Source: Vanilla planifolia (taxonomy: Eukaryota > Streptophyta > Magnoliopsida > Asparagales > Orchidaceae). From it: a stretch of 64,000 nucleotides of DNA. This document shows, one piece after another, positions 40,301 to 52,260 of this stretch (its first letter is position 1; every line of letters starts with the position of its first letter). The stretch spans positions 28,377,912-28,441,911 of the forward strand of contig CM043865.1 in NCBI GenBank assembly GCA_023846275.1, given 5' to 3'. The notes beneath the pieces were generated by a model. That model ran no database searches and was not told where the DNA came from. It worked only from the letters and a program-made list of their open reading frames with translations. A program made the position numbers and the translations under genes.

Positions 40301-42462
40301 ACCTTTAGGCTTTACCCACCTTTTCACTTTGTCAACCAAATCGCCAAACCTCTGCTCTCTTGAACAAGTCTCTAAATCTTAGCTTATCATCTTGTTATCC
40401 ATTTAACCAAGTTTTTCTATTAACCCAAACCTCTATTTTAATATCTTTTTTCATCTTTAGTGCTTCATATGTTAACTCCAAAGGAAACTACAAGCTATCA
40501 TTACTAAAATGATATACTCTTTCTATAACTTTTATATTTTAGATACTAATCTAAAGTTAGGATTACTCTTTCTTTTATTATAGTATTTCGCATCGAGTTT
40601 GTCTTAAATTTTTTATTTTATATGTATGAAAATTGATGTAAAAAAACTACTTAATAAGTTTTTATGTTTAACGTTTAATGTGTTACAATCTACTCTACTT
40701 AATAATCTATGCTACAATATTAGATACAAATATTTAAACAATTCTAAATTATCATATATACAATCTAATCCTAATCAGTGTTTATTATCTTTTAATATTT
40801 GTTAATAATTTATTAAGTATTTTTGATATTATAGGTTCTAAATTAAATCTTAATAAAAGTCTAATTTATCTTACATCACTAAGTTAGTATGAGAAATTAG
40901 GAAGATACCTTGGATGTAATGATAGCTTAAGGATTTTGCAAGTGTAATTCTTAAGGATTATGACTTTTTCTTGAATGTAGAATTAGGATTAGACTAAGGT
41001 TAATTAGCACTTGATGAGACCTTAAGCATACTTAGGATAAGATTATGATATGATAAAGCTCTTTGTTAGACCTTAGATAAGGATTAATTTAGATAAAGAG
41101 TTGGGTATTAGCCTTAGTAATAATGTCAGGTCTAGCCAAGGAGCTAAATAAAAGATTATTAACTAAACTATAATATAGCTTATTTTAATGGGTTAAAATA
41201 ACCTCTTTGGTTTAGGAAGAGTGTATGACTTGGTTTACCTACAATGTAAGAGTCACCAGTAAAACTTATATGAATTCTTATTAGGTTTAAAGTTTATGGA
41301 TAAAAAAGATTTGATTTGAGGAGTTTTAACTTGAGTAAGTACTCAAGTGGTAATCTAGATAGGCTAATCAACTTAGTTAGACTTCTAGATTAAGGAAAAG
41401 GGAAAGAATTAGATATGCATGTGGGAAACAAATAGAGGAGGATTACCATAAATATGTGGTTTATGGTTTAGGAAAAATCTTAGGTCAACCCATATAATAG
41501 TTTAAGGTTTATAAAGAAATCTCATATAAGATTAGAGTTTTATAAAAAGTCTAAGTCAACCTAAATAATATAATAAGGTTTGAGGAAACCCTAGATGGCT
41601 TAGTTAATAGATTAAGGTTTTGAAAAAATCTTAAGATCTATTAAATGATAGAACAAGGTTAAGTAACTTTTGATATTTGTGAATAAAATTATACAGATGA
41701 TAGACTCCTTAGCTAAAGTAAGATAGGTTTGATATACCATATGGTATGATTCCTAACCATGTATGGAGGTTATGGGCTACATTGCTTAAGACATTGGGAA
41801 GGGTGGTAAGTGTTTTTAAGCTAATGATGGTGGAGCAATACATATTCTTAAGGGTTTTTTTTATCCATACAGGGTGGTCCATGTGATTGTCAGAGCCCAG
41901 GTTCATGTGTGGAGGTTTTCAGGTCAATTGAGTGTTATTACAAGACGTTATAGGAGATTATAAATGCATTAAAGCACTTGTTATAGTCTCATGTGATTAA
42001 TGAGGACTCCTATAGCCTTGTGAGGTAGTTTATGTGATTAGATTTTCCTATGAGAGAGTGTTATGTTATCTGATTAGATAAGAGTGCCAGACTTATGCTA
42101 AGTTTCTCAAGGGCTTAGAGAGAGTGCTAAATTATTGGTGGGTCACTATATATCCCATTGATTGATCTTGATAATGATTTTATTAGAACTTTTTTATCCT
42201 AAATGAATATGTGATAGTATTGATTGTTACAATTTTATATATTAACTCAGTTTAGTAGACTGTAATTTTCATGAAATTCATCTTATATGTTGATGACTAT
42301 CCTTTGGTATTATATAGTTGTATATAAATTTTATTAAAAAAACATGAGTGCTCTTATTAAGCATAACTCATCACTTTATATTATCTATTGATATAAGGAG
42401 TTAGTTGTCAATACAACATAAAGTAAGGCTCAAAGTCAGCATTTTAATAAAACTGATGTAGT
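40301..42462. other. AT-rich DNA left of the chromovirus
   Basis: No gene is recognised. From about 41160 to 42440 the sequence is richer in G and contains repeated 'gattaaggtttt' and 'ttaggtcaacc' words, which suggests another decayed LTR, but no boundary can be set. Confidence 0.35.
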
Positions 42463-43940
42463 AGTATCTAGTACATCACATAGAGATTTTATTTAAAAGC
42501 ATATTAGTCATATTCAAAGTTAAGTCATACCAAGATTAGCCCATCTATTCTCATTAATCTTCATTATCATTATTATTATGGGAGTCAATTATAATTGATC
42601 CTTATTTATTACACATTTCTATTTACTTTCACCAGTTTATCAAGTTATTTACTTCTATAGTTTTATTTCAATCATTAAAAAATAATTGATAGTCATTTTA
42701 TATATATATTTAGTTTTAAATTTAGCACTGATCATCGTTTAGTAGTTATATGATTCTATTGGTATAAAATTTGGTTGAAAATAACTTCAAAAGGGCTAAA
42801 ATTTAAGTTTGGGTTGTTCTCATCATTGTCTGTCATTGTATCATCATCATCAGCTTTGATGCCACAGCTTACACCGACCAACGTGCCTCCTGTATTGATT
42901 GTGTTGACCCACGAGTCGCACTGACCAATGCAACCTACTAGCTCACACAAACCTGCTCTACCTGCTTGATATGCACCTGACCCAAAACACTCATGCTGAC
43001 CCATTAACCCCCACTTATTCACTTCAACCTATGTCAACCAGAGAACATGACCTGAGGCGTCCTATGTCGCTCCACATATCTCATTCACATAGCCTACTAC
43101 CTCACCGTTTGTCGTTATCATTACCCAAAATTCGTATACTGTTTGGGATTATTTAATTCAATTAATTTGACATCTTTTAAGTCATCTTGTTTTCAATTTT
43201 TTGGGCATAATTTAAGTATTTATTTAATAAATTTTTATGACTTTTGAAATTCTAAAATATCTTTTAAAATTCTAAAAGTATGTTTTTTAGTATTCCAAAT
43301 ATGCTTTTGTATTCATAGGTTAACAAATTATTATTGTGCCAGTTATATCTTTATAAATATGGATGATTATCATGTTGTAAGTGTTGAACTTTTGAAGAAA
43401 ATAACAAAGTACTGTGGCTAAACTTGTGTCATATGAGGATGTTTTATGTGTGAAATCTAATTGTGTGATTTTGAAGGTATTTTGAGAAGGTGAGCAAGAT
43501 GCTCAAAAGAGGAGATCCCATCCTAATATCCAACATCTACAAAAGAATCAAATTACCAAGAAAGTCCTTAGCTACTTTATTTCATATTTTTAAAATTTTA
43601 TTAGTCACATCTAACTCTCTTGTTAGTGCATGTGATCATATGAATTCTTGTTTGGCCTTCTATAAAATTTATTTGTGTGTGTATCTTGCCATTTTACTGC
43701 CAACATGATTACTTGGGTGTATGTTATTTAAAACTAAATTTCTTTTAGGTTAAGATCATTTTGTTAATATGTATAAGTCTTTAGTTTTTAAGAAAGTTTT
43801 TACTTATCCAATGATTATAAAAATTATGATTTTAAATCTATAATACTATTGGATAAGCCCTTGTATGGATATATTGTTTGAACATAAGTCTTTCTCAATT
43901 GTCTATGAGCTAAAATAAGTTTTTAGCATATTATCCTAAC
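42463..43940 (+). repeat. 5' LTR of a decayed Ty3/Gypsy chromovirus
   Basis: This roughly 1.48-kb segment recurs at 45885-50206 once the nested insertion there is removed (about 1.47 kb), in the same orientation. Anchor matches are 'accaagattagcccatctat' near 42530 with 'accaagattatcccctctac' near 45955, 'tagttttatttcaatcatta' with its later copy, and 'gagctaaaataagtttttag' near 43907 with 'gagctaaaataggttttagc' near 50170. The two are clearly diverged, so the element is old. Ends are approximate because the exact TG...CA borders are eroded. A small frame at 43490-43708 lies inside and is not a gene. Confidence 0.75.
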
Positions 43941-45884
43941 TCTACTTGTGCATTAGATCATTGATGAGTATATTACTAAATTTGAGGATTATATGTTTAG
44001 ATGTGGTATGTCAGAGTTAGATTGAGTAGTATTATCTTCAGTTTAAGCTGAGTTGAGGGAGTCTATTGAAGTTAAATTATACTTAAAATATATTATTATT
44101 TCAGAAAAGACATATAAAGTGGTCTATGATGTAAAAAAATTTAGAGGATCAATTGCACATTAGAGTGAGATTCCTTCATCCACTTTTTGTCCTCAAACTC
44201 ATTTGATCACTTCCATGTTTCCTAACACTTATACTCCAAGAGCAACTCGTGTCCCTCCGTCCATACCACCAACTAGTTGAATCAAACCCTTAAACACAAC
44301 ATCTACTAATTCTAGAGTTAAGAGATATCATTGTCATGAGAGAGGATATGTCACATCTTAATGTCTTAAGAAAGTATTGAAGTTGAGGAAGAGGATGTTA
44401 TACAACTAGATGAGAAGGCTGAAGAAGAATTACAAGTATTAGGTAAAAGTTTTTATTATATTAAACCACCCTTAGCTATTATGAGATTCACTTTGACTAC
44501 ATTAGGACCATTTGATGATTGGTGATGAACTAATATATTTAATACATTTATGGTGTGATGTTATCCTAATGCAAGTAGATAATCTTATCTTTAAAATGAC
44601 TTTGGTTATACGATTGAGAAGTTATCTTAAATGAAAGAGCCAATATAAGTGTCTTCATATATAGAGAAAAGAAGATCATGTTATACCCTTCAACTCTCTC
44701 GAAGAAACTTTTTAACCTAAATACTCCAAAAGAAAAAGATTAAAGGAAAGAAAAATTTCTTAATACCATTTCACTTATCGAGATTGAGAATGATATAGCC
44801 AATGGTAAAGTTATATAGTTTATAATAATTAGGAAATCCCTTAATCATATACTCATCCCATAATATGTAGTCCAACCCTTATTAAAAGAATTTTAAAAAA
44901 TATTTTCCAAAGGCTTACTAGCCAAAATCTAATATTTGAGAGATAGTCAACCTATTGTATATCTAGTTTTTGGCACCTCACCATCACTTCACCAAGAAAA
45001 TCCATTAGTTCAGATAAAACTTAACTTTCTACCAACTTATCATCCCCAAATAGATGAGCAAAAAGTAGCTAAACAAAATTTAAACCGTCTTTTTATAGCT
45101 TAATAGGGAAACATGTGTCAAACTAGGATTATTTATTATCACACATTAAGTTTACTATTCAAACAAAAAGTTTGAAGTTTTTAAAAATCTATTTTCAAAA
45201 TCATCATTAGAGTCTTGTTGATTTGATTATCTTATATCATGATTTTTACACTTCTAACTTTGTTGAGTTTTTTGCTTATCATATTTATCATTACATAAAT
45301 ATCTTATCAAACAAATTTATTTAAATAATAAAATATATAAAGTACTAGCAAATGCTCATAGATAATTTAGAGAATTTATTGAGAGGTGATTATGTAATGA
45401 TCAATATTAGGCTTAAGATATTCTCATGAGGGACCCTCAAAAAATTATATGCTTATGGTGCTGATCTGTTAAAATTATGAAAATGTATTAGTTTATATGT
45501 TTTGGATTTTTAAAAAAATTATAGAGTAATCATTATATTTAATATTTAAGATCTTTTATCTTATAAGAAATAATGCCCAAAACTTAAAGAACCTTTTGAG
45601 CCTTCACCATTAATGTCAAGTAAACCTGTCCCATTAGTACATTGAGTCCCATCCAGTGAGTTAAAAGATCAAGTAGAGCAAATCTTAGATAATCAAATAA
45701 TTTTCACATAGGATAAAATACAATAAAGATTTTTGATAAGTTGACGAGACTATCCCACCTCTAACAACACTTCGATTATTGAGAAGGAGCTTCACCACAT
45801 AATCTTAAAAATGTTAAAATAATGAAAGGGATTTCATCTTAGCTCCACAACGTTGAGATCTTTCTCACAGAAAAGGATGACATA
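43941..45884 (+). pseudogene. gag-pol remnant of a chromovirus, internally deleted
   Basis: Reading across many stops and frameshifts, recognisable pieces appear in the expected order. They are a gag core (IIDEYITKFEDYMFRCGMSE, from 43957), a broken zinc knuckle (RYHCHERGY then CLKK, about 44320-44371), a retropepsin-region start (DDW..TNIFNT, about 44515), the linker before reverse transcriptase (LLKEF.KIFSKG, about 44875-44925), the integrase segment TYHPQIDEQ (45034-45060), and an integrase tail resembling a chromodomain (VEQILDNQI ... YPTSNNT, 45667-45800). Reverse transcriptase, RNase H and most of integrase are missing between about 44950 and 45020. It cannot make functional protein. 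Confidence 0.75.
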
Positions 45885-46934
45885 GTGTCATCCAATACAT
45901 CAAGCAAATGTTCCATTTGGAGGTGTACTAATCTAATTTAGAATCGAACTTGTACCAAGATTATCCCCTCTACTTCTCATTAGTCTCCACTATCATTATT
46001 TTTGTGGGGGTCAATTACAATTAACCCTTTTTTATTGCACATTTTTATTTGCTTTCACTAGTTCATCAAGTTATTTACTTCTATAGTTTTTTTCAATTGT
46101 TTGAAGAATAATTGACAATTTTTTTTGGATATTTTTAGCTTTAAATTCAGTACTAATCATTCTTTAAATAGTCTTGTAATTATGACTATACAAAATTTCG
46201 TTAAAAAATTACTTTAAAAGAGCTAAAATTTGAGTTTAGGTTGTTCTCACTTTCTTCTACTACATCTACTGCCATTTATTGTCGTACCATCATCTTTAGC
46301 TCTAATGTTGTAGCATGCACTAACCTGTATGCCTCTCACATCATACTAATTGGACTGAAAGCACGACCAGCTAAGCTTGTGTTGACCCGCTCAACCAGTG
46401 TTAGACCCAAAACATGCACTTCAACCATTAACCATCATTGATTCACTTCGACTCACGTTGACCCGGCAACCCAACCCGAGGCATGATGTGCCTCTCTTCA
46501 TGCACTTTTTGCACCACCACTTACCTCGCCATTCGCCATTATCGTGTTCAAGATACATCTACTATTTGAGAACTACTTAATTAAACTATTTTTAGAACTT
46601 TTAAGTTAGTTTTTTTAAAATTTTTTCCGCAAAATTTAAGAGTATTTATTTTATAATTTGTGATGATTTATAGAATTTTGAGATATCTTTTATAATATTA
46701 AAAATATATCTTTTAATATTCTAAATTTCTTTTTGTATTTCTAAGTTAATAATTTATTACTATACCCTTGAGGTCTCTATAAATAAAGATGCTCAAAATG
46801 TCATGATGAACTTTTGAATTAAGTAATAAAGTATTGCCACTAAGCATGTGTGATACTGTGTTGTGTGTGCAAAATATCACAGTGTGATTTCGAAGGTACC
46901 TTGAGAAAGCTGGTGAGAGGCTGAAAAACAGAGA

Positions 46935-46939
46935 TCTCA
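46935..46939 (+). repeat. target-site duplication, left copy (TCTCA)
   Basis: Five bases identical to 49782-49786 on the other side of the solo LTR. Confidence 0.85.
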
Positions 46940-47314
46940 TGTTATACCCAGTAAAAAAATTTTATATTAATCTTTAATAAATTAATTTTTGGCTTGGATG
47001 ATTTCAGATCGACAGTAGGATGAGCCAGGAGCTCAATTAGAGACTATTGGAATTTCTGAAATTTCTGGGGATTTTTCGGAGCACCGAGGTAATTTTTAAG
47101 TAATTTTCCCTGTTTATTTGGATTTATTGGATTTTTGGAAATTCGAAAATCAATTATGATCGGTTATTTTAAAACCGGAAATTTATTTTTATCGCGCGTG
47201 AACCGGACCGGAACGGTTCAGCGGAGGCGGAGGCGGTTCGCCGAGTTAGTTTGCGCGTGCGTTCTGATAAGCGGATCGGACGGTCGTGATCGACGGTTGG
47301 GATTGAACTGGCTG

Positions 47315-47417
47315 ATCGGGTGCTTACCGTGTCGATAGCGTGTCGACAGCGCGTATCGGGTGCTTACCGTGTCGAAAGCGTGTCAACGGTGCGTAGTGGA
47401 TTTTCACCGTGTCGGCC
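47315..47417 (+). repeat. 40-bp tandem repeats in the solo LTR promoter
   Basis: ATCGGGTGCTTACCGTGTCG recurs exactly 40 bases apart (47315 and 47355), and a third, more diverged copy (tggattttcaccgtgtcggc) follows at 47397. The array ends just before the TATA box. Such arrays in the U3 part of plant LTRs often act as enhancers; that is an inference here. Confidence 0.8.
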
Positions 47418-47422
47418 AGAAA

Positions 47423-47429
47423 TATAAAA
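47423..47429 (+). promoter_or_regulatory. TATA box of the solo LTR
   Basis: AATATAAAACCC sits just after the 40-bp repeats. Transcription would start near 47455, within or just after 'attagggttcg'. Confidence 0.6.
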
Positions 47430-48019
47430 CCCTCGCGAAACGATTAGGGTTCGTTCGACCGACCGATAGAGAGATTTTTCCGGCGTACGGCGCGTGATTC
47501 CGGCGGCCTGGCAAGGGGCTTTTTGTGCCTGGAGATTCACGGGAACGCGGAGAGTCGATTGATACCGGATTCGTTCGGTGAGGAGCTGCGGCGAGCTGCG
47601 GACGAAGTTCACCGTCGCCGGCGTCGTTGAGGTAGGAAATTCGGTTTAAATTCGTTAATTAATAGAAAATTAAAAGCATGAAATATTTTGCTTAATGAAA
47701 ACGAGCATGTGGATGAAAAAAAATTCGGATTTAATTGAACGCTATTCGGTATCTTTTGCAATTTCGGAATTTCTGGAATATTTCCCATTTCGCCGAAAAA
47801 TTTGTTAATGCTTAGGAGCATGTTAGGAAATTGTTCTCCTTGTTCGCAGTCGCCGGAAATCGACGGAAGGATCGTACTGGTCGGCGGTGGCGGCGGCTAG
47901 GGTTTCGCGGGCGCCGGGCGGAGGAAGGAGATGGATTAGGATTAGTTAATTAGTTAATAATTAATCGTAAATTAATTAATTAACAATTATTAACTGAAAT
48001 TGACGAGGATAGAGAGAAG

Positions 48020-48270
48020 CGGAAGGATTTATAATTCGGAAATTAATTCCGAATTTACGGAAATGATTTATTTAATTTTAATGCGGCGCGGAAGAGGAAA
48101 AACGGGAAAATTTAATTCGGAAATTTAATCCGAATTTTCGGAAAAATAATTTGCAGAATATTTAATTCGGAAATTAATCCAAATTTTTGGAAAAAGGACA
48201 TAAGTGGAATTTAAATTCGGAAACTATTCCGAATTGCAAAAAAATGGATAAAGACGGAAATTGATTACGG
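48020..48270 (+). repeat. degenerate 'aattcggaaattaatccgaa' repeats in the solo LTR
   Basis: The words TTCGGAAATTAATTCCGAAT, TTCGGAAATTTAATCCGAAT and TTCGGAAATTAATCCAAAT recur at roughly 40-60-base spacing. Each is itself a near-palindrome (TTCGGA...TCCGAA), so the stretch can form several small hairpins. Confidence 0.65.
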
Positions 48271-48705
48271 AATTTAAAAATTTCCTGAAGTAGGGAAAAA
48301 TGTTATCAGTGACGACAGTACAGTTGAAAACAGTCATACAGAGGTATGGTACATAGATGCTACCAGAACAGTCAGTAACTGGTATAGTTGTATTGCTTGG
48401 ATGGCAAAGGGCATGGATTGAGTCAGTTTACTCAGTGTTGGCATATTTTATGGATTGGCATACTGGACCGGACTACTATAGACCCTATATGATGTTTTAG
48501 GGTAGTTGTGGTAGGTAATTGTGCGGTTCAGACTTAGCTTCCACAGTATACATGTGGACTGGTATGCGCCTTGTCGTACCTGGACAGATGTTGCCGGATC
48601 TTGGAGTTAGAGATTGGCAATGACTGTAGGGGTGTGAGCTTCTATGGAAGTTGTTGGTAGAGGACTCTTTGGGACGGTGGCTGAGTCGATCTCTCCTGGT
48701 CCATG

Positions 48706-48815
48706 TGTGTAGGCCTGCGCGCCTGAGGGTGGCAGGGGTGTCTCGCAGTGGCTAGCCAAGTGTGTAGGCCTGCATGTCTTAGGGTGGCAGGGGTGTCTCA
48801 CGTTGGCTAGAGATT
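48706..48815 (+). repeat. 55-bp tandem duplication in the solo LTR
   Basis: TGTGTAGGCCTGC begins at 48706 and again at 48761. Both continue with GGGTGGCAGGGGTGTCTC and a 'ggctag' ending, with a few differences. Confidence 0.9.
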
Positions 48816-49781
48816 TTGTGACTGGATCTGTCTATAATCTCCAGGAGATTGATTGACGAGAGACGCTGCGGTGTCGGGTGCTTAGGCACCATGCGTGTTT
48901 CGAGATGGGCGTTCCCACTGGCACGCTACCTGGAAGCCCAGAGGAGAGCTACTCTGGTGTGACTGGGGGTGACTGTGGTTGGTCGGAGTCTGGGACTGAG
49001 AGTGCCTATCCACCATACATTGTTATGCTGTATTCCTATATTTTTGCTATTATCCTTCTCTTGCATGTGAGTTTTACTAGCTGTCTTTCCTACTGGGCGT
49101 AGCTCATTCCTGTGTTACATATTTCAGTGGCTCGGCAGACTTGACGCTACCTGATTAGGTGGGATCGTGGTCAGCAGGCTTGTGGAGGATATCTGATTTG
49201 TGATTGTCTGAGATATTCTGGTTAGTTGATTGTTGTTGTTGGATGTATTTAATGAGATTGCTATTCTCATATGTCATGTAATATGTGAGGGTAATTCTGA
49301 CTTATGTTTTTGGTTGGATAATATTACACTTGTTGGACTTGGATCTTATTCTTGTGATGTAGTTTCATTCACTGTTTTATTTTATTGTCTTGGAGTATGG
49401 TGTGTGGAGTGCCATATTTTATTGTGGATGTTATATATCTTTTTGTTTGATGGTGAGGTCATTACATGACTATGGAACTTAACCGTGGGGGTTCAGACTT
49501 CTATTAGATCGGTTCTCCTACCGGTATGGGTTAGGAGTATTGGGTCTAGTAGGAGTAACATTGCGCGAGTCTATCTGTTAATTCAGGAGTCATGAACCTG
49601 ATTTGACGGTGTACCCGGGAGATGGGATCCACATTGTTAAGGAAAGTAGGTGTGTACTGATGTGTTATATCCTATATTTTCATAGGCTACTCAGGTTGGT
49701 ATGGGACGATCTGAGCTGTCTATATAAAAAAAAAAAAAAATGTATGCCAAAAATCAGCCTAGGAAAAAATGGGGTGTAACA

Positions 49782-49786
49782 TCTCA
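49782..49786 (+). repeat. target-site duplication, right copy (TCTCA)
   Basis: Matches the left copy. The outer LTR continues directly after it. Confidence 0.85.
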
Positions 49787-50206
49787 ACTTATTATCCAAC
49801 ATCTTTTAAAGCATCAAATCATCAGAAAAGTCCTTAGCTATTTTATTTTCATATTTCAAAAATTTTATTCGTCACATCCAACTCTCTTATCAATGCATAT
49901 GATCGTGTGAATTCTTGTTTAACCTTCTATAAACTCCACTTGTGTGTGAACTTGTCACTTCACCACCAATATAAGTACTTAGATGTAAATTGTTTGAACC
50001 ATTTTTTAGGTTAAGATCCTTTTTATTAAAATTAATACAAATCTTTTGCTTTTGTGAAAGTTCTTACTTGCTACACAATGATCATAGGAATTCTGATTAT
50101 AAATCTACAATGCCTTTGGATAGGCCATTATATGAGTATATTACTTGAACCTAAGCTTTTCTCAATTATTTATGAGCTAAAATAGGTTTTAGCATATTAT
50201 CTTTTA

Positions 50207-51480
50207 TCATAATCTTTTATTAATTAGTGTCTTGGTATGTTATAATCATAGTTTTACTCTTTTTTAGTATTGATTTGTACTTATTAGACTTGGATTTTAT
50301 GCTTTATTTATATTAAAAAATATATTTTACTGAACATTTTATTTGGACATAATTTGAGTGGTTTCTTTTAATATAATGTATTTGCTATGATTTCGGGAGT
50401 TTTTTTGTGATTATTATGACCATGTGGATATGGTTATTTGCAAATATAGATTACTTTAGATGCATGTATATGCTAGTATACTTGGTTGATTTACCTAGTA
50501 TAGTGTACCAATTCTTGATCCAATTTGTGCATTTATTTGAAGAATATTGTATATTTTGGGCAATATGTCATAAGCTCAATAATTAGTTTAGGAGATCATG
50601 ACTACTAGTTTTAATGTTAACTATGGGGAGTGAATAATGGTTAGTTAAATACATTGATTAGTGCATAGATTTTGTTACACCCAAAACAAAATTGCCACAA
50701 AAATAAGGTGTGACAACTTATTCTAACTTTATTTGAGATATAGATACCACCACTATGCCATAAATTAACTAGAAGGAATAATCTTTCACCATGCAAAGGT
50801 ATGTAAATAAGGGTTATTTGTGTCTTTATACGAATAAGAGGGTGACTTTTCTTCTTATGTGCCATCAACAATGACACAGAAAGTTTTATGGATACAAAAT
50901 TATATATGATTAACAATGCAAAGAGGAAAACTTTTATGAAAAAATGTTTGCTAAAAAATTGTTTATTTTATGAATCAAATGCATATGAAATATCAATTAT
51001 TTTTCAAAAAGAATTTAGGAGAGGATCTCAAGTTGATCTGTCCTTTTTGTAAGTGGATTTTCCATAAATTTTTGTAAGAATATCGTAATAGTGGCACCAA
51101 TTTTTGAAACATTATTACTTTTTAGGAATAGTGACTACAATGCAATTGAAGGCACCATTAGTTGCAAAATCTTAAGAAATGCATTTTAAGAAATCTCCCC
51201 CAAGAATGCCCAACAGTCGATTTGAAAACCAAATCAAAACCTATCCAATTCTAAGGATTTGTTTTAAGATTTTTTTGACTTTGAAGACTATAGTTTTGGG
51301 AATTTCATCTTTTTGAATATGAATAGTACAAACTTAGCTTTATTCGTGCTCAACTATTATGACTTTTTATATACCACAATGAAGTGCTTTGCCGTATCGA
51401 CAACCTTATCATCATGATCATCGATAAGACAGGCATTTCTATTTAAAAGCCAAAAAGGGTCACTCATTTTATTAATCTTT
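50207..51480. other. AT-rich intergenic DNA
   Basis: No gene is recognised. A minus-strand frame at 50641-50916 lacks any domain. Confidence 0.45.
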
Positions 51481-52260
51481 ATTTTATTAATTTTCATAGT
51501 TTATCCAAATTAAATGATTGGATATAATTATGAAAAATTCACAAGTTATTCTTTTATTTTTAGAGTGCCAAAATCTAAACCTCATAAAAGAAAATAAGAA
51601 CAGAACACTCCTTTCCGCTTTTAGCTCTTCCACTTTCCCACTCGCAGCCGTCAAATCTACGTAGGATCTCCCGGCCCTTTCGTCTTTTGGCCTTTCTTTA
51701 ACCTGCCTCGCGGGACACTGGAACCCTGCCGACTTCAGACGTGGAAGGCCCTGCTTCGAACACCTCACCGATGTTGTCGGCGAGTCTCCCCGTCGCCGAA
51801 GGGTCGGATCTGTTGGCCAATTGGGTCAAATTTCCACATTTACCTTTCTTTTTTATTTATCACATGCCGAACTTTTTGACTCGTAATATTTTATTTTCGA
51901 GATTATAAAATTAAATCCGAAAAGAAATCGAACCAAGAAGAGGTCAAACAGTAGAATGTCTTTTGTATAATCTAAACGAAGCGTAAGACGAAAGCAACTG
52001 CAGCTGTATTATTTAATGAAAATTCATTAATTATTGTTTACCCGCGTTCGGTGGTTAATATGCAGACCGTGCGTTTTGGTTTATTAAAACGGAGATTGCG
52101 GAAATCCGTCGGATTGTAGAACGTGAACGGCGGATCTGACCGTACCCGTGCCCGGACGAGTCCGCCGTGACTGACGCTTTGGTGGACCACCGCGTTCTCG
52201 GCCCAAGTTGGTTGGTTGATTCGCAATTATCGGCTTGTTATAATAATATATTGATTAAAA
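51481..52260. other. two small GC-rich patches, possible promoter or exon remnant
   Basis: Patches at 51610-51830 and 52040-52230 stand out from the A/T background. On the plus strand an ATG at 51771 opens a balanced stretch (MLSASLPVAEGSDLLANWVK) that runs into A/T-rich sequence and stops, preceded by a pyrimidine-rich leader-like tract. It could be a truncated first exon. The minus-strand frames (51487-51768, 52038-52226) show no domain. Confidence 0.3.

Larger units (their letters stand above)
46940..49781 (+). mobile_element. solo LTR, 2842 bp, probably Ty3/Gypsy (Tekay/Del-like)
   Basis: It starts TGTTATACCC and ends GGGTGTAACA, flanked on both sides by the 5-base duplication TCTCA (46935-46939 and 49782-49786). 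This is the signature of LTR integration. No primer-binding site, polypurine tract followed by a second LTR, or gag-pol motif lies inside, so it is a single LTR left by LTR-LTR recombination. It is far richer in GC and CpG than its surroundings, which suggests a recent arrival. It has a TATA box at 47423 and an A-run near 49727-49740. Assignment to Tekay/Del rests only on the unusual LTR length and style. Confidence 0.85.
45885..50206 (+). repeat. 3' LTR of the chromovirus, split by a nested solo LTR
   Basis: The left part is 45885-46939 and the right part 49787-50206. Joined at the insertion they align with the 5' LTR without a gap: '...gagatctca' runs into 'acttattatccaacatct', matching 'gagatcccatcctaatatcc' near 43515. 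Two short frames inside (46241-46441, 46398-46580) are LTR sequence, not genes. Confidence 0.75.

Noticed and set aside
47135..47338. 67-codon frame at the start of the solo LTR
   Set aside because: It is upstream of the LTR TATA box and overlaps the 40-bp repeats; not a plausible gene.
48878..49102. 74-codon frame ending in a hydrophobic stretch
   Set aside because: It lies inside the solo LTR; no family similarity, and the frame is expected by chance in GC-rich LTR sequence.
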